Counted from the stretch's first letter, positions 1 to 8,197 are shown. The stretch: 27,311 nt of DNA from QQUJ01 sp050287605 (GCA_050287605.1 JBNKCG010000006.1:1-27311), one strand, 5' to 3'. A program made the numbers and translations. Notes: generated by a model from the letters alone, not told the origin.

Positions 1-100
1 CCCGCTGACCCCGGCGCTGGCGTTGCTGCACCGGCGTCTCAAGCAGGCCTTCGACCCGCAGCGGCTGTTCAACGCGGGCGTGTTGTACGCCGATCTCTGA
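1..100 (+). CDS. glcE: Glycolate oxidase FAD-binding subunit GlcE, 3' end only
   Basis: Only the last 32 codons are inside the window, read in the frame that ends at the TGA at 98-100. The visible tail contains LKQAFDPQRLFNAGVLY. This 'K..FDP...FN.G' ending is typical of the FAD-linked oxidase C-terminal region in GlcD/GlcE proteins. The next gene, 5 nt downstream, is a clear glcF, which gives the gene order glcE-glcF-glcB seen in glc operons. GlcE is one of three subunits (with GlcD and GlcF) of the membrane-associated enzyme that oxidises glycolate to glyoxylate. The assignment rests on this short tail plus synteny. A GlcD tail is the main alternative, since both share the same C-terminal fold. 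Confidence 0.8.
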   Translation, partial: PLTPALALLHRRLKQAFDPQRLFNAGVLYADL

Positions 101-105
101 GCGCC

Positions 106-1344
106 GTGGAAACCGCACTCTCCCCGAAATACCGCGACACGCCGCTGGGCCGTGAGGCCGACGCCATCCTGCGCGCCTGCGTTCACTGCGGTTTCTGCAC
201 CGCCACCTGTCCCACCTACCAGCTGCTGGGCGATGAGCTGGACGGACCGCGCGGGCGCATCTACCAGATCAAGCAGGTGCTGGAGGGGCGGCCGGTGTCG
301 CGGCTCACGCAACTGCACCTGGACCGCTGCCTGACTTGCACCGCCTGCGAGACCACCTGCCCATCGGGGGTGAACTACCATCGGTTGCTGGACATCGGGC
401 GCGGCATCGTCGAGCGCGAAGTGGCGCGCCCGTGGGGCGAGCGGGCGAAGCGCGCTCTGCTGCGCATCGTGCTGCCCTATCCGCGGCGTTTCGCCGCGCT
501 GCTGGGGATGGCGCGTGGGCTGGCGCCGCTGCTGCCGCGGCGCTTGAGCGGGCGTATCCCGGCGTATAAGCCGGCAGCGTCACGCCCGCCGGCCCGTCAC
601 CGCCGCCGCATGATCGTGCTCGACGGCTGTGTGCAAGCGGTAACCACGCCGGACACCAACGCCGCGTTGGCGCGGGTGTTGGACCGCCTGGGCGTTGCGC
701 TCGTCCCGGTGCGTGAGGCGGGCTGCTGCGGTGCCGTGGACTATCATCTGGGCGCACATCGGGCGGGACTGGCGGCGATGCGCAACAACGTCGATGCCTG
801 GTGGCCGCTGGTGGAGGCCGGGGCCGAAGCGATCGTCATCAGCGCCAGCGGCTGCGGCGCGACGGTCAAGGAGTACGGCCACCTGCTGCGCCACGATCCC
901 GCCTACGCCGAACGCGCCGCTCGCATTGCGGCGTTGGCCCGCGATGCCAGCGAGATCCTGCGCGACGAGGCGCTCGATGCGCTGGGCGTGCAGGGGCGAG
1001 GCCTCAAGGTCGCTTGCCACGTTCCCTGCAGCCTGCAGCACTCGCAGCAGTTGCCCGATGCCGTGCCGTCCATTCTGCGGCGGCTGGGCTTTACTTTGAC
1101 ACCGGTGGCAGACGCCCATCTGTGCTGCGGCTCGGCCGGTACCTATTCGCTGTTGCAGGAACCGCTGTCCCAGCAACTGCTGGCGAACAAGGTGCGCCAC
1201 CTGGAGGCCGGCGCGCCGGAGCTGATTGTCACCGCCAACGTGGGCTGCCAGCTCCATCTGCAATCCCAGGCGACGGTTCCCGTACGCCACTGGCTGGAGC
1301 TGCTGGATGTCGCAGCGGCGCCCGCCGCGAATTCCGCTGTATGA
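106..1344 (+). CDS. glcF: Glycolate oxidase iron-sulfur subunit GlcF
   Basis: This 412-residue protein carries two ferredoxin-type 4Fe-4S motifs near the N-terminus: Cys25, 28, 31, 35 (CVHCGFCTATCP) and Cys75, 78, 81, 85 (CLTCTACETTCP). Two CCG-type cysteine motifs follow in the C-terminal half (EAGCCGAVDYH and HLCCGSAGTY). That layout is diagnostic of GlcF/LldE-type electron-transfer subunits. The stretch around YQLLGDELDGPRGRIY closely matches known GlcF. GlcF accepts electrons from the flavin subunits when glycolate is oxidised to glyoxylate and passes them toward the respiratory chain. The start is GTG at 106. It leaves 17 residues before the conserved ADAILRACVHCG segment, as in Escherichia coli GlcF. 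It lies 5 nt after glcE and 21 nt before glcB, so all three are probably one transcript. Confidence 0.95.
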   Translation: METALSPKYRDTPLGREADAILRACVHCGFCTATCPTYQLLGDELDGPRGRIYQIKQVLEGRPVSRLTQLHLDRCLTCTACETTCPSGVNYHRLLDIGRGIVEREVARPWGERAKRALLRIVLPYPRRFAALLGMARGLAPLLPRRLSGRIPAYKPAASRPPARHRRRMIVLDGCVQAVTTPDTNAALARVLDRLGVALVPVREAGCCGAVDYHLGAHRAGLAAMRNNVDAWWPLVEAGAEAIVISASGCGATVKEYGHLLRHDPAYAERAARIAALARDASEILRDEALDALGVQGRGLKVACHVPCSLQHSQQLPDAVPSILRRLGFTLTPVADAHLCCGSAGTYSLLQEPLSQQLLANKVRHLEAGAPELIVTANVGCQLHLQSQATVPVRHWLELLDVAAAPAANSAV

Positions 1345-1365
1345 CGACGAGGAGAGAGCACCACC

Positions 1366-3540
1366 ATGACTGACCGGATCACAATCGGCGATCTGCAGAT
1401 CGCAAAACCCTTGTACGACCAGGTGAAGCACGAGATCGCGCCGGGCGTAGGGGTCGACGCGGACGATTTCTGGCGTGCCTTCGGCGCGATCGTCGCCGAC
1501 CTCACTCCCAAGAACCGCGCGTTGCTCGCCAAGCGTGACGAACTGCAGGCGCGGATCGACGCCTGGCACCGCGAGCGCAGGGGCCAGCCCCACAATGCCG
1601 CCGCCTACAAAGCGTTTCTGGAAGAGATCGGCTATCTGGTTCCCGAGGGCGAGGCGTTTCACATCGCCACCAAAGGGGTTGACGCCGAGATTGCCACCCT
1701 GGCCGGCCCGCAGTTGGTGGTGCCGGTGAGCAACGCCCGCTACGCACTCAACGCCGCCAACGCACGCTGGGGCAGTCTCTACGACGCGCTTTACGGCACC
1801 GACGTGATCTCCGAGGAGGAGGGCGCGGGCAGGAGCGGCGGCTACAACCCGGTGCGCGGCGCCAAGGTGGTGGCCTACGCCAATGCGTTTCTCGACAGCG
1901 CGGTGCCACTCGCCGACGGCAGCTACGCCGATGTGGAACGCTATGCCCTGGATGGCGGCGCCCTGGCGGTGACGCTCAAGAGCGGCGCGACCACCGGCTT
2001 GACCGAACCCCGTCGTTTCGTCGGTTTCCGCGAAAAAGAGGGGCGTCTGACGGTGATCGTATTGCGGCACCACGGATTGCATATCGAGTTGCATATCGAT
2101 CCCAAGCATCCGGTAGGCCAGACCAGTCCCGGCGGCGTGAAGGATGTGGTGCTGGAGTCGGCGGTGACCACCATCCAGGACTGTGAAGACTCGGTGGCTG
2201 CGGTGGACGCCGAAGACAAGGTGCAGGTCTACCGCAATTGGCTGGGGTTGATGCGCGGTGATCTGGAGGCGACCTTCGACAAGGGCGGAAAGAGCCTGAC
2301 TCGTGCCCTGAACCCGGATCGCAGCTACGCCACGCCCGACGGCGGGGTGCTCACTCTGCCCGGACGCAGCCTGATGCTGGTGCGCAACGTCGGCCACCTG
2401 ATGACCAACCCCGCCGTGCTGGACACCGCCGGCGAGGAGGTGTTCGAGGGGCTACTGGATGCCATGGTCACCGCGTTGATTGCGCTCTACGACCTGAAAG
2501 GTGTGGGTGAGCACCGCAACAGCCGCACCGGCAGCATGTACATCGTCAAACCCAAGATGCACGGCCCGGAAGAGGTGGCCTTCACCGTGGAGCTTTTCGC
2601 CCGGGTGGAGAAGGCGCTGGGGCTCGCTTCCAACACCCTGAAGGTGGGCATCATGGACGAGGAGCGCCGCACCACCGTCAACCTCAGGGCGTGCATCCGC
2701 GCCGCCAAGGAGCGGGTGATCTTCATCAACACCGGGTTCCTGGACCGCACCGGCGACGAGATCCACACCTCCATGGAGGCCGGCCCCATGATCCGCAAGG
2801 GTGACATGAAGGGCGCCCCGTGGATACTCGCCTACGAAGACTGGAACGTGGATCAGGGCCTCGCCGCCGGATTCCGGGGCAAGGCGCAGATCGGCAAGGG
2901 CATGTGGGCCATGCCGGACGAGATGAAGGCGATGATGGCGGCCAAGGTCGGCCACCCCATGGCCGGTGCCAACACCGCCTGGGTACCGTCGCCCACTGCC
3001 GCCACCCTGCACGCCATCCACTACCACCATGTGGACGTGGCGGCGCGTCAGAGCGAACTGTCCACGCGCGCGCGCGCCAGTCTGGATGCCATTCTCACCT
3101 TGCCGGTGGCGGAGAACCCCAACTGGACGGCCGAGGAGATCCAGCAGGAACTGGACAACAACTGCCAGGGCATTCTCGGCTACGTGGTGCGCTGGATCGA
3201 CCAGGGGGTGGGCTGCTCCAAGGTGCCGGACATCCACGATGTGGGATTGATGGAAGATCGCGCCACGCTGCGCATCTCCAGTCAGCACATCGCCAACTGG
3301 TTGCACCACCGTATCGTCGATCGCGACCAGGTGATGGCCACCCTGAAGCGCATGGCCGAAGTGGTGGACCGGCAGAACGCCGGCGACCCCGCCTACATCG
3401 ATATGGCACCCGGCTACGACGGTGTGGCTTTCCGTGCCGCCTGCGATCTGATCTTCAAAGGTTGTGAAGTACCCAACGGCTACACCGAGCCGACGCTGCA
3501 TCGCATGCGGCGAGAGGCGAAGGAGGGGTTGAGAGGGTAG
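1366..3540 (+). CDS. glcB: Malate synthase G
   Basis: This 724-residue protein has almost exactly the length of Escherichia coli GlcB (723), which separates it from the shorter malate synthase A. It condenses glyoxylate with acetyl-CoA to give malate and CoA in the cytoplasm. Recognisable family segments include TIQDCEDSVAAVDAEDK, NSRTGSMYIVKPKMHG (active-site Arg region), GIMDEERRTTVNL and FLDRTGDEIHTSMEAGPM (Mg-ligand Glu and Asp). Near the C-terminus, GVGCSKVPDIHDVGLMEDRA carries the catalytic Asp region. The ATG at 1366 is preceded by a strong GAGGAGAG ribosome site. Being downstream of glcF, it uses glyoxylate made by glycolate oxidase. It is also the only malate synthase in the window, so it may complete the glyoxylate bypass with aceA about 14 kb away. 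Confidence 0.97.
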   Translation: MTDRITIGDLQIAKPLYDQVKHEIAPGVGVDADDFWRAFGAIVADLTPKNRALLAKRDELQARIDAWHRERRGQPHNAAAYKAFLEEIGYLVPEGEAFHIATKGVDAEIATLAGPQLVVPVSNARYALNAANARWGSLYDALYGTDVISEEEGAGRSGGYNPVRGAKVVAYANAFLDSAVPLADGSYADVERYALDGGALAVTLKSGATTGLTEPRRFVGFREKEGRLTVIVLRHHGLHIELHIDPKHPVGQTSPGGVKDVVLESAVTTIQDCEDSVAAVDAEDKVQVYRNWLGLMRGDLEATFDKGGKSLTRALNPDRSYATPDGGVLTLPGRSLMLVRNVGHLMTNPAVLDTAGEEVFEGLLDAMVTALIALYDLKGVGEHRNSRTGSMYIVKPKMHGPEEVAFTVELFARVEKALGLASNTLKVGIMDEERRTTVNLRACIRAAKERVIFINTGFLDRTGDEIHTSMEAGPMIRKGDMKGAPWILAYEDWNVDQGLAAGFRGKAQIGKGMWAMPDEMKAMMAAKVGHPMAGANTAWVPSPTAATLHAIHYHHVDVAARQSELSTRARASLDAILTLPVAENPNWTAEEIQQELDNNCQGILGYVVRWIDQGVGCSKVPDIHDVGLMEDRATLRISSQHIANWLHHRIVDRDQVMATLKRMAEVVDRQNAGDPAYIDMAPGYDGVAFRAACDLIFKGCEVPNGYTEPTLHRMRREAKEGLRG

Positions 3541-3546
3541 GTTGGG

Positions 3547-3614
3547 CGGCTGCGCCGCGTGTTGATTTGATGCGGGGACCTGCCCCCGATTCAATCAACG
3601 CGCGGCGTTGCCGC
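3547..3614. repeat. Long imperfect inverted repeat between convergent glcB and squalene synthase genes
   Basis: Two arms of about 30 nt face each other across a loop of a few bases at about 3577-3582. The left arm starts at 3547 (GCGGCTGCGCCGCG...) and the right arm ends at 3614 (...CGCGGCGTTGCCGC). The arms match at most positions, with a handful of mismatches and one single-base offset. The element fills most of the 95 nt gap between the stop codons of two convergent genes, where a bidirectional terminator or a dispersed palindromic repeat is expected. No T-tract follows on either strand, so a classical intrinsic terminator is not supported. The preceding GTAGGTTGGG motif resembles the start of palindromic intergenic repeats I associate with some gammaproteobacteria. 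That last point is recollection, not a search result. Confidence 0.7.
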
Positions 3615-3635
3615 ACGAGCAATTGCAAATCTCGA

Positions 3636-4727
3636 CTAAACCGCTGCCTCCCCCCGGCAGGCCGCCAGCGCCTGCGCGGTGGGCATGTTCGCCGGCGGCA
3701 GGCCGCGGGTGGTGAGCCACAGCAGCGTGCGTAGCATCGTATCGTTGGCGCAAAAGCGGTTGCTGAGGGCGATGGTTCGGCGCACCGCCGCGCGCGAGAT
3801 CTTAACCCGCTGTCCGGAGGTGTAGCCCCTGTTGGCGTTGACCTTGCGCAGGGTGAGCACCGCCATGCCCAGTGCCCACAGGCAGAAGCGGCGGATGCCG
3901 GTCTCGTGGGCCGGGATCAGGAACAGGTAGCCCATGGCGTTGCGCACGTGGCCGTGTGCAATCCCGATCATCTCCCGCATGGCGGCGCGAAAGGCGGCGT
4001 CGGCACGGTTGTGCTCCAGGTGGCGCAGATCGCAGCCGTGGCGGGCGAACAGGTCGCGCGGCAGCCAGCAGGCGCCGCGCTGGCGGTCCTCCCACACGTC
4101 CTTGAGGATATTGGTCATCTGCAGCGCCGCCCCGAAGGAGATCGACAGGGGCAGCAGCCGGTGACGGTGACGGGCGATGTGCGGCGAGTAGTCGCAAAAC
4201 AGTTCGGTAAGCAGTTCCCCCACCACGCCCGCGACCCGGTAGCAGTAGCGGTCGAAGGCGGCCAGATCGGGCAAACCGGCATGGTCGCTGCGGTTTTGAA
4301 ATTCCGCCATCCCCTGGGACATGATGCGCACGCACCGTTCCAACTGGGCTTGTTGGGCGCGCGGGAAACCTCGGGTGATGCGCAGTACGCGCGGAGTTTG
4401 CAGTACCAGGGCGTGCTCTGCCGATTGGGTCGATGCGGTGAGGCGGGCGTGCAGCTCGCGGGCGAATGCCTGCGCATCTTCGCCATCGTGCAGCAGCGCG
4501 ATGAATCGGTCGGAGAATTCCCGTTTCTGCGCTCCGCTGAGGCCGCTGTCGTCTTCGATGGTATCGGCGATGCGGCACAGCAGGTAGGCGTTGCCCACTA
4601 CGGTGTCGAGGCCGGCGGGCAGTTGGGGGATGGTCAGCGCGAAGGTGCGCGACACCTCCTGCAGGCTCTCCTCCTGGAAGGTGAGGTCCTCGTCCGTGGG
4701 CAATGGGGAGGTAACCGGTTCGGGCAT
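3636..4727 (-). CDS. Squalene synthase, ERG9-type (farnesyl-diphosphate farnesyltransferase)
   Basis: This 363-residue trans-isoprenyl diphosphate synthase should join two farnesyl diphosphates through presqualene diphosphate to squalene. The first aspartate-rich motif is at residues 55-59 (DTIED, within LLCRIADTIEDD). A central YCYRVAGVVGELLTELF segment lies around 161-177, and the second aspartate-rich motif at 210-214 (DVWED, within MTNILKDVWEDRQRG). The N-terminal SRTFALTIPQLP stretch and the overall pattern resemble eukaryotic-type and Methylococcus-type squalene synthase more than the bacterial HpnC/HpnD pair. Phytoene synthase is the main alternative but fits less well. The gene is divergent from dxs, 137 nt away. 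No squalene-hopene cyclase or squalene epoxidase is in the window, so the end product (hopanoid, sterol or other) cannot be read here. Confidence 0.85.
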   Translation of the reverse strand: MPEPVTSPLPTDEDLTFQEESLQEVSRTFALTIPQLPAGLDTVVGNAYLLCRIADTIEDDSGLSGAQKREFSDRFIALLHDGEDAQAFARELHARLTASTQSAEHALVLQTPRVLRITRGFPRAQQAQLERCVRIMSQGMAEFQNRSDHAGLPDLAAFDRYCYRVAGVVGELLTELFCDYSPHIARHRHRLLPLSISFGAALQMTNILKDVWEDRQRGACWLPRDLFARHGCDLRHLEHNRADAAFRAAMREMIGIAHGHVRNAMGYLFLIPAHETGIRRFCLWALGMAVLTLRKVNANRGYTSGQRVKISRAAVRRTIALSNRFCANDTMLRTLLWLTTRGLPPANMPTAQALAACRGEAAV

Positions 4728-4864
4728 GGTCTGATGCAGTTGGCGACGAATGCCCGGAATGGGCGGCGGCTACATCCTACACTATTGGGCGGGTCCGATC
4801 AGGGCGGGGTGGCGCCATCCGTGGTAGAGTAGCGGCCACTGGTCAGCAGCGCTCCCCGCAGACG

Positions 4865-6745
4865 ATGTCAGACGCAAAATCGTATCCTCTCCTTAGTGAC
4901 GTGGACTCACCCGAGGCGCTGCGTCAGTTGCCCGAGGCGCGGCTGCCGGCCTTGGCCAAGGAGTTGCGCGAATTCGTCATCGCGTCGGTCAAGGCGTCGG
5001 GCGGCCACTTCGCCGGCGGGCTGGGCGCCGTTGAGCTCGCCGTGGCGCTGCACTACGTCTTCGACACCCCCGATGACCGCTTGGTCTGGGACGTGGGCCA
5101 CCAGGCCTATCCGCACAAGATCCTTACCGGCCGGCGCGATGCCATGGATACGCTGCGCCGGCAGGGCGGGCTGTCCGGTTTCCCGCGGCGCGAAGAGAGT
5201 CCTTACGATGCCTTCGGTGTCGGCCACTCGAGTACTTCCATCAGCGCCGCCCTGGGCATGGCCGTCGCCGCCAAACAGCAGGGCAGCGCCCGCAAGGCGG
5301 TGGCCATCATCGGCGATGGCGGGCTGACCGGCGGCATGGCCTACGAAGCGCTCAATCATGCCGGCGATTTGGATGTGGATCTGCTGGTGATTCTCAACGA
5401 CAACGAGATGTCCATCTCGCCCAACGTGGGCGCATTGTCGACCTCGTTGTCGCGCCTGTTGGCGAGTCGTTTCTACTCCACGGTACGTGAGGGAAGCGAG
5501 CAGTTGTTGCGCCACGTACCACCGGTGTTCGAATTCACCAAACTGGCGAAGCGTCACGCCAAAGGCATGCTGGTGCCCGGCACGGTGTTCGAGGAGCTGG
5601 GATTCGAGTATTTCGGCCCGGTGGATGGTCACGATCTCCCCACGCTGCTGGCGACGTTGCGCGGCCTGCGGCGCATGAAGCGTCCGCGGCTGCTGCACGT
5701 GGTTACCCGCAAGGGCAAGGGGTTTCCCGAGGCGGAGGCGGACCCGGTCAAGTATCACGCGCTGAGCCCACCGAAATCGTCATCCTCGCCCGCGACGGGT
5801 CCCTCCTACACGGAGGTGTTCGGGCAGTGGCTGTGCGATATGGCCGCCCGGGACGAGCGCCTGGTGGGGATCACGCCAGCGATGCGCGAGGGGTCGGGTC
5901 TGGTGGCGTTCTCCCAGCAGTTTCCCGATCGCTACTACGACGTCGCGATCGCCGAGCAGCATGCACTGACGTTCGCCGCCGGTCTTGCCTGCGACGGACA
6001 GAAGCCGGTGGTGGCTATCTATTCAACATTTCTGCAGCGCGCCTACGATCAACTGATCCACGACGTGGCGCTGCAGGATTTGCCGGTGCTGTTGGCGATC
6101 GATCGTGCCGGCGTCGTCGGTCCCGACGGTGCCACCCACGCTGGCAGCTTCGACCTCAGCTATCTGCGCGCGGTGCCCAACTTGGTCGTCATGGCACCTG
6201 CCGACGAGAATGAGTGCCGTCAGATGCTTTACACCGGTTTTCTCCACGACGGCTGTGCGGCGGTGCGCTATCCGCGCGGAACGGGGATGGGAGTGGAGAT
6301 CCAATCATCACTGACGGCGTTGCCCATGGGCAAAGGGGAGGTGCGGCGCGAAGGTGCGGGTGTCGCACTATTGGCGTTCGGCGCCATGGTGGCGCATGCG
6401 TTGGAGGCCGGCGAGCAGCTTGACGCAACGGTGGTCAACATGCGCTTCGTGAAGCCTTTGGACGAAGAACTCATCCTGCAAATGGCCGAGCATCATCCGC
6501 TGCTTGTCACGGTGGAGGACAACGTCGTCGCCGGTGGCGCGGGCAGTGCGGTTGGTGAGCTGCTTGCCCAACACGGCGTCAGCGTCCCGCTGCTGCATCT
6601 TGGTCTTCCCGACCGTTTCGTCGAGCACGGAAGCCGATCGGAGGTGCTCGCCCAGGTGGGACTGGATGCTGCGGGCATCGTCGCCGCGATCCGGCGTCGC
6701 AATGGTCTGTTGTCGCCGCGGCCGGCCGTGGTGGGCGAGGGCTAG
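4865..6745 (+). CDS. dxs: 1-deoxy-D-xylulose-5-phosphate synthase
   Basis: This 626-residue thiamine diphosphate enzyme condenses pyruvate and glyceraldehyde-3-phosphate, the first step of the methylerythritol phosphate route to isoprenoids. The TPP/Mg motif runs from GDG at residues 150-152 to NDN at 178-180. The N-terminal SGGHFAGGLGAVEL carries the conserved active-site His (residue 48). The central pyrimidine-binding domain has DVAIAEQHALTFAAGLA with the catalytic Glu. The C-terminal domain (PRGTGMGVE, VVNMRFVKPLDEEL, VEDNVVAGGAGSAV) is typical transketolase C-terminal sequence. Length is normal for Dxs. The ATG at 4865 lacks a clear purine-rich ribosome site (the preceding bases are GCTCCCCGCAGACG), yet the next residues align as expected. 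Head-to-head placement with squalene synthase links precursor supply to triterpene synthesis. Confidence 0.97.
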   Translation: MSDAKSYPLLSDVDSPEALRQLPEARLPALAKELREFVIASVKASGGHFAGGLGAVELAVALHYVFDTPDDRLVWDVGHQAYPHKILTGRRDAMDTLRRQGGLSGFPRREESPYDAFGVGHSSTSISAALGMAVAAKQQGSARKAVAIIGDGGLTGGMAYEALNHAGDLDVDLLVILNDNEMSISPNVGALSTSLSRLLASRFYSTVREGSEQLLRHVPPVFEFTKLAKRHAKGMLVPGTVFEELGFEYFGPVDGHDLPTLLATLRGLRRMKRPRLLHVVTRKGKGFPEAEADPVKYHALSPPKSSSSPATGPSYTEVFGQWLCDMAARDERLVGITPAMREGSGLVAFSQQFPDRYYDVAIAEQHALTFAAGLACDGQKPVVAIYSTFLQRAYDQLIHDVALQDLPVLLAIDRAGVVGPDGATHAGSFDLSYLRAVPNLVVMAPADENECRQMLYTGFLHDGCAAVRYPRGTGMGVEIQSSLTALPMGKGEVRREGAGVALLAFGAMVAHALEAGEQLDATVVNMRFVKPLDEELILQMAEHHPLLVTVEDNVVAGGAGSAVGELLAQHGVSVPLLHLGLPDRFVEHGSRSEVLAQVGLDAAGIVAAIRRRNGLLSPRPAVVGEG

Positions 6746-6768
6746 CTGCTACCCGAAGCCGTGGTAGA

Positions 6769-6993
6769 TCAGTAATGCGGTGGCGGTGTCTCTTCCTGCG
6801 GTGCTGCGATCTCGGTGGTACCCAGTGAGCGCAACTGATGCTCCAGATGTTCGATGCGCACCAGCAACATTCGAACTTCGCGTTCACTGTCCAGCAGTTG
6901 CCGGGTGAGCTGCTCGATGGCGGCGTCTTGATGCGCCAAACGGATTTCGAGATCGACCAGGCGATCGTCTACCGCTTGCGGCGCCGATTCCAT
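6769..6993 (-). CDS. slyX: SlyX family protein
   Basis: This 74-residue protein is almost entirely heptad-patterned helix (VDDRLVDLEIRLAHQDAAIEQL, then REVRMLLVRIEHLEHQL). It ends in the proline-rich tail EETPPPHY, and the PPHY ending is a hallmark of SlyX. SlyX is a small soluble coiled-coil protein of unclear biochemical role; the name comes from its genetic linkage to slyD in enterobacteria. Its ATG sits one base after the stop of the upstream HNH gene (TGAAATG on the minus strand), so the two are very likely translationally coupled. It converges on dxs with only 23 nt between the stop codons and no visible terminator, so the two transcripts probably overlap. Confidence 0.9.
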   Translation of the reverse strand: MESAPQAVDDRLVDLEIRLAHQDAAIEQLTRQLLDSEREVRMLLVRIEHLEHQLRSLGTTEIAAPQEETPPPHY

Positions 6994-6994
6994 T

Positions 6995-7594
6995 TCAGAG
7001 TGTCTGAAGGTTCTTCAACAGCCGGCTGTTGCTGCCGAACTGGGCGCGCAGAAATTCCATCTGATCGATCAGAATGCGTCGATTGGAGAGCGCCAGGTAC
7101 TCCGCAAAATTGGGTACGAACGGTACCGCCAGCAGAGGCATGTGCGCCTCATCGGCCGTTCTGCCCCCCTTACGGGTGTTGCAAGCCCGGCAGGCGGTGA
7201 CCACGTTGCACCAGCTGTCTTGCCCGCCTCGGGATACCGGGATGACATGGTCACGTGTGAGCAGCGAGGTGTCGAACTGGCCCCCGCAGTACATGCACAT
7301 ATGTTCATCGCGCAGGAACAGGGCGCGATTGGTCAGCGGCGGGGTCTTGCGGGTCACGCCCTTGCGGTGTGTATGACCCTTGATCGCGATAATGGAGTTG
7401 ATGGTGATGGTCGAGCGCAAACCGGTAACCCGGTTGTAGCCGCCGTGGTATTCGAATTCGTGGTTCCCTAAAGTCCAGGCGATTTTATCCAGGGAATATA
7501 GGATCGTCGCCTGCTGCCAGCTCAACCACCGCACCGGCTGCCCCGAGCTGTCGAGGCGCAGGATTTTGGGGTTCGAGGCGTTTTCGCCGATCAT
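6995..7594 (-). CDS. HNH endonuclease family protein
   Basis: From the chosen ATG at 7594 this is a 199-residue protein. The HNH core lies in the second half. A zinc-knuckle CMYCG precedes TRDHVIPVSRGG (the DH..P catalytic strand), followed by NVVTACRACNTRKGG, with the Asn and the second CxxCN..K motif. This is the classic McrA-like/HNH_5 arrangement. The N-terminal half (WLSWQQATILYSLDKIAW and onward) is typical of a widespread proteobacterial HNH family usually annotated without known targets. An in-frame ATG at 7627 would add 11 residues, but 7594 is preceded by GGGAAAGG at good spacing and starts closer to the conserved WLSW segment. The gene is followed directly by slyX. No restriction or toxin partner is visible, so its role is open. 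Confidence 0.88.
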   Translation of the reverse strand: MIGENASNPKILRLDSSGQPVRWLSWQQATILYSLDKIAWTLGNHEFEYHGGYNRVTGLRSTITINSIIAIKGHTHRKGVTRKTPPLTNRALFLRDEHMCMYCGGQFDTSLLTRDHVIPVSRGGQDSWCNVVTACRACNTRKGGRTADEAHMPLLAVPFVPNFAEYLALSNRRILIDQMEFLRAQFGSNSRLLKNLQTL

Positions 7595-8100
7595 TGGAAC
7601 GCTACCTTTCCCATCGTCAAAACCCACCCATCATTACCATAACCGGATAAAAAACTAAACCATTGACCCCGCTTTTGACCGTTTGCGGGGAATTTGGTTG
7701 CGATCGGCGTTTCGCATGGGTATCGGTGATACCGCGATCGAAGCGATTCGAGGCTTGGGAGAAGAGCGCCGACGGGTCCGATGTGCGTTGGCCGCGGTGT
7801 AGAGAAACCTATGTGTGTGTCTGAGCGGGCGTAAACCCACCGAGTGACCAACTCCGTTCGGTGGATATTCTTTGCTGTAGGGTGATTGTCTTGTTAGACC
7901 TTGCTCGAGCTCAGCTGCGCCCATGCCACTATGCCCACGCACCTCCGCGTATAGTGTTGAGCGGGGCTGGGGATATATATCAACTGAATTGAGCTAATAG
8001 TCGCCGTCACGAAGCATATACCAATCGCATAGCATGATGGAACCTCCGATACTGTATTGCGTTGCTAGTGTTGTGAGGGGCGCATCATGTCGTTAGGCTG
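7595..8100. other. Gene-poor stretch upstream of the HNH gene
   Basis: About 500 nt with no convincing gene on either strand. Base composition is visibly more AT-rich than the surrounding genes, particularly beyond 7960, with ATATAT runs and a short TG repeat near 7812. Open frames on the minus strand (7591-7851 and 7655-7942) have no recognisable domain and an Arg/Pro/His-rich shadow-like composition. One dyad is visible: CCACCGA at 7837-7843 faces TCGGTGG at 7858-7864 across 14 nt. The leader of the HNH gene must start near 7630-7690 on the minus strand, but no strong -10/-35 pair could be assigned. Confidence 0.5.
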
Positions 8101-8128
8101 TTTACTTGTGCCCAGTCTATGATATATT
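8101..8128 (+). promoter_or_regulatory. Putative sigma70 promoter for the coiled-coil/winged-helix gene
   Basis: A -35-like TTTACT at 8101-8106 is separated by 16 nt from a -10-like TATATT at 8123-8128. This would start transcription near 8135, about 60 nt before the ATG at 8198. The -10 box lies inside the left arm of the 23 bp palindrome, as expected if a repressor blocks polymerase there. Assigned by eye only. Confidence 0.45.
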
Positions 8129-8144
8129 CGGCAGCCGAATATAT
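8122..8144. promoter_or_regulatory. Perfect 23 bp palindrome, probable operator
   Basis: ATATATTCGGC at 8122-8132 is the exact reverse complement of GCCGAATATAT at 8134-8144, with a single central A at 8133. Perfect 11 bp arms of mixed sequence are very unlikely by chance at this one spot. The position, overlapping a candidate -10 box and 54 nt before a start codon, is that of an operator for a dimeric DNA-binding protein. A second, overlapping dyad uses GCAGCC at 8131-8136 and GGCTGC at 8151-8156, so the early transcript could also fold. The downstream protein is itself predicted to bind DNA, so autoregulation is the simplest hypothesis, not a demonstrated fact. Confidence 0.75.
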
Positions 8145-8197
8145 ATTTATGGCTGCAGTAAGTTATACCCCAACATCAACAAGCAAGAGTGAATTCA

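Noticed and set aside
580..2397. 605-residue open frame antisense to glcF/glcB
   Set aside because: Composition is His/Gln/Val/Arg-rich with no domain, and the opposite strand holds two certain genes. Long antisense frames are expected in high-GC coding DNA.
7591..7942. Two minus-strand open frames of 86 and 95 residues upstream of the HNH gene
   Set aside because: No ribosome site, no domain, Arg/His/Pro-rich shadow-like composition, and they overlap each other and the HNH leader. Left as gene-poor DNA.
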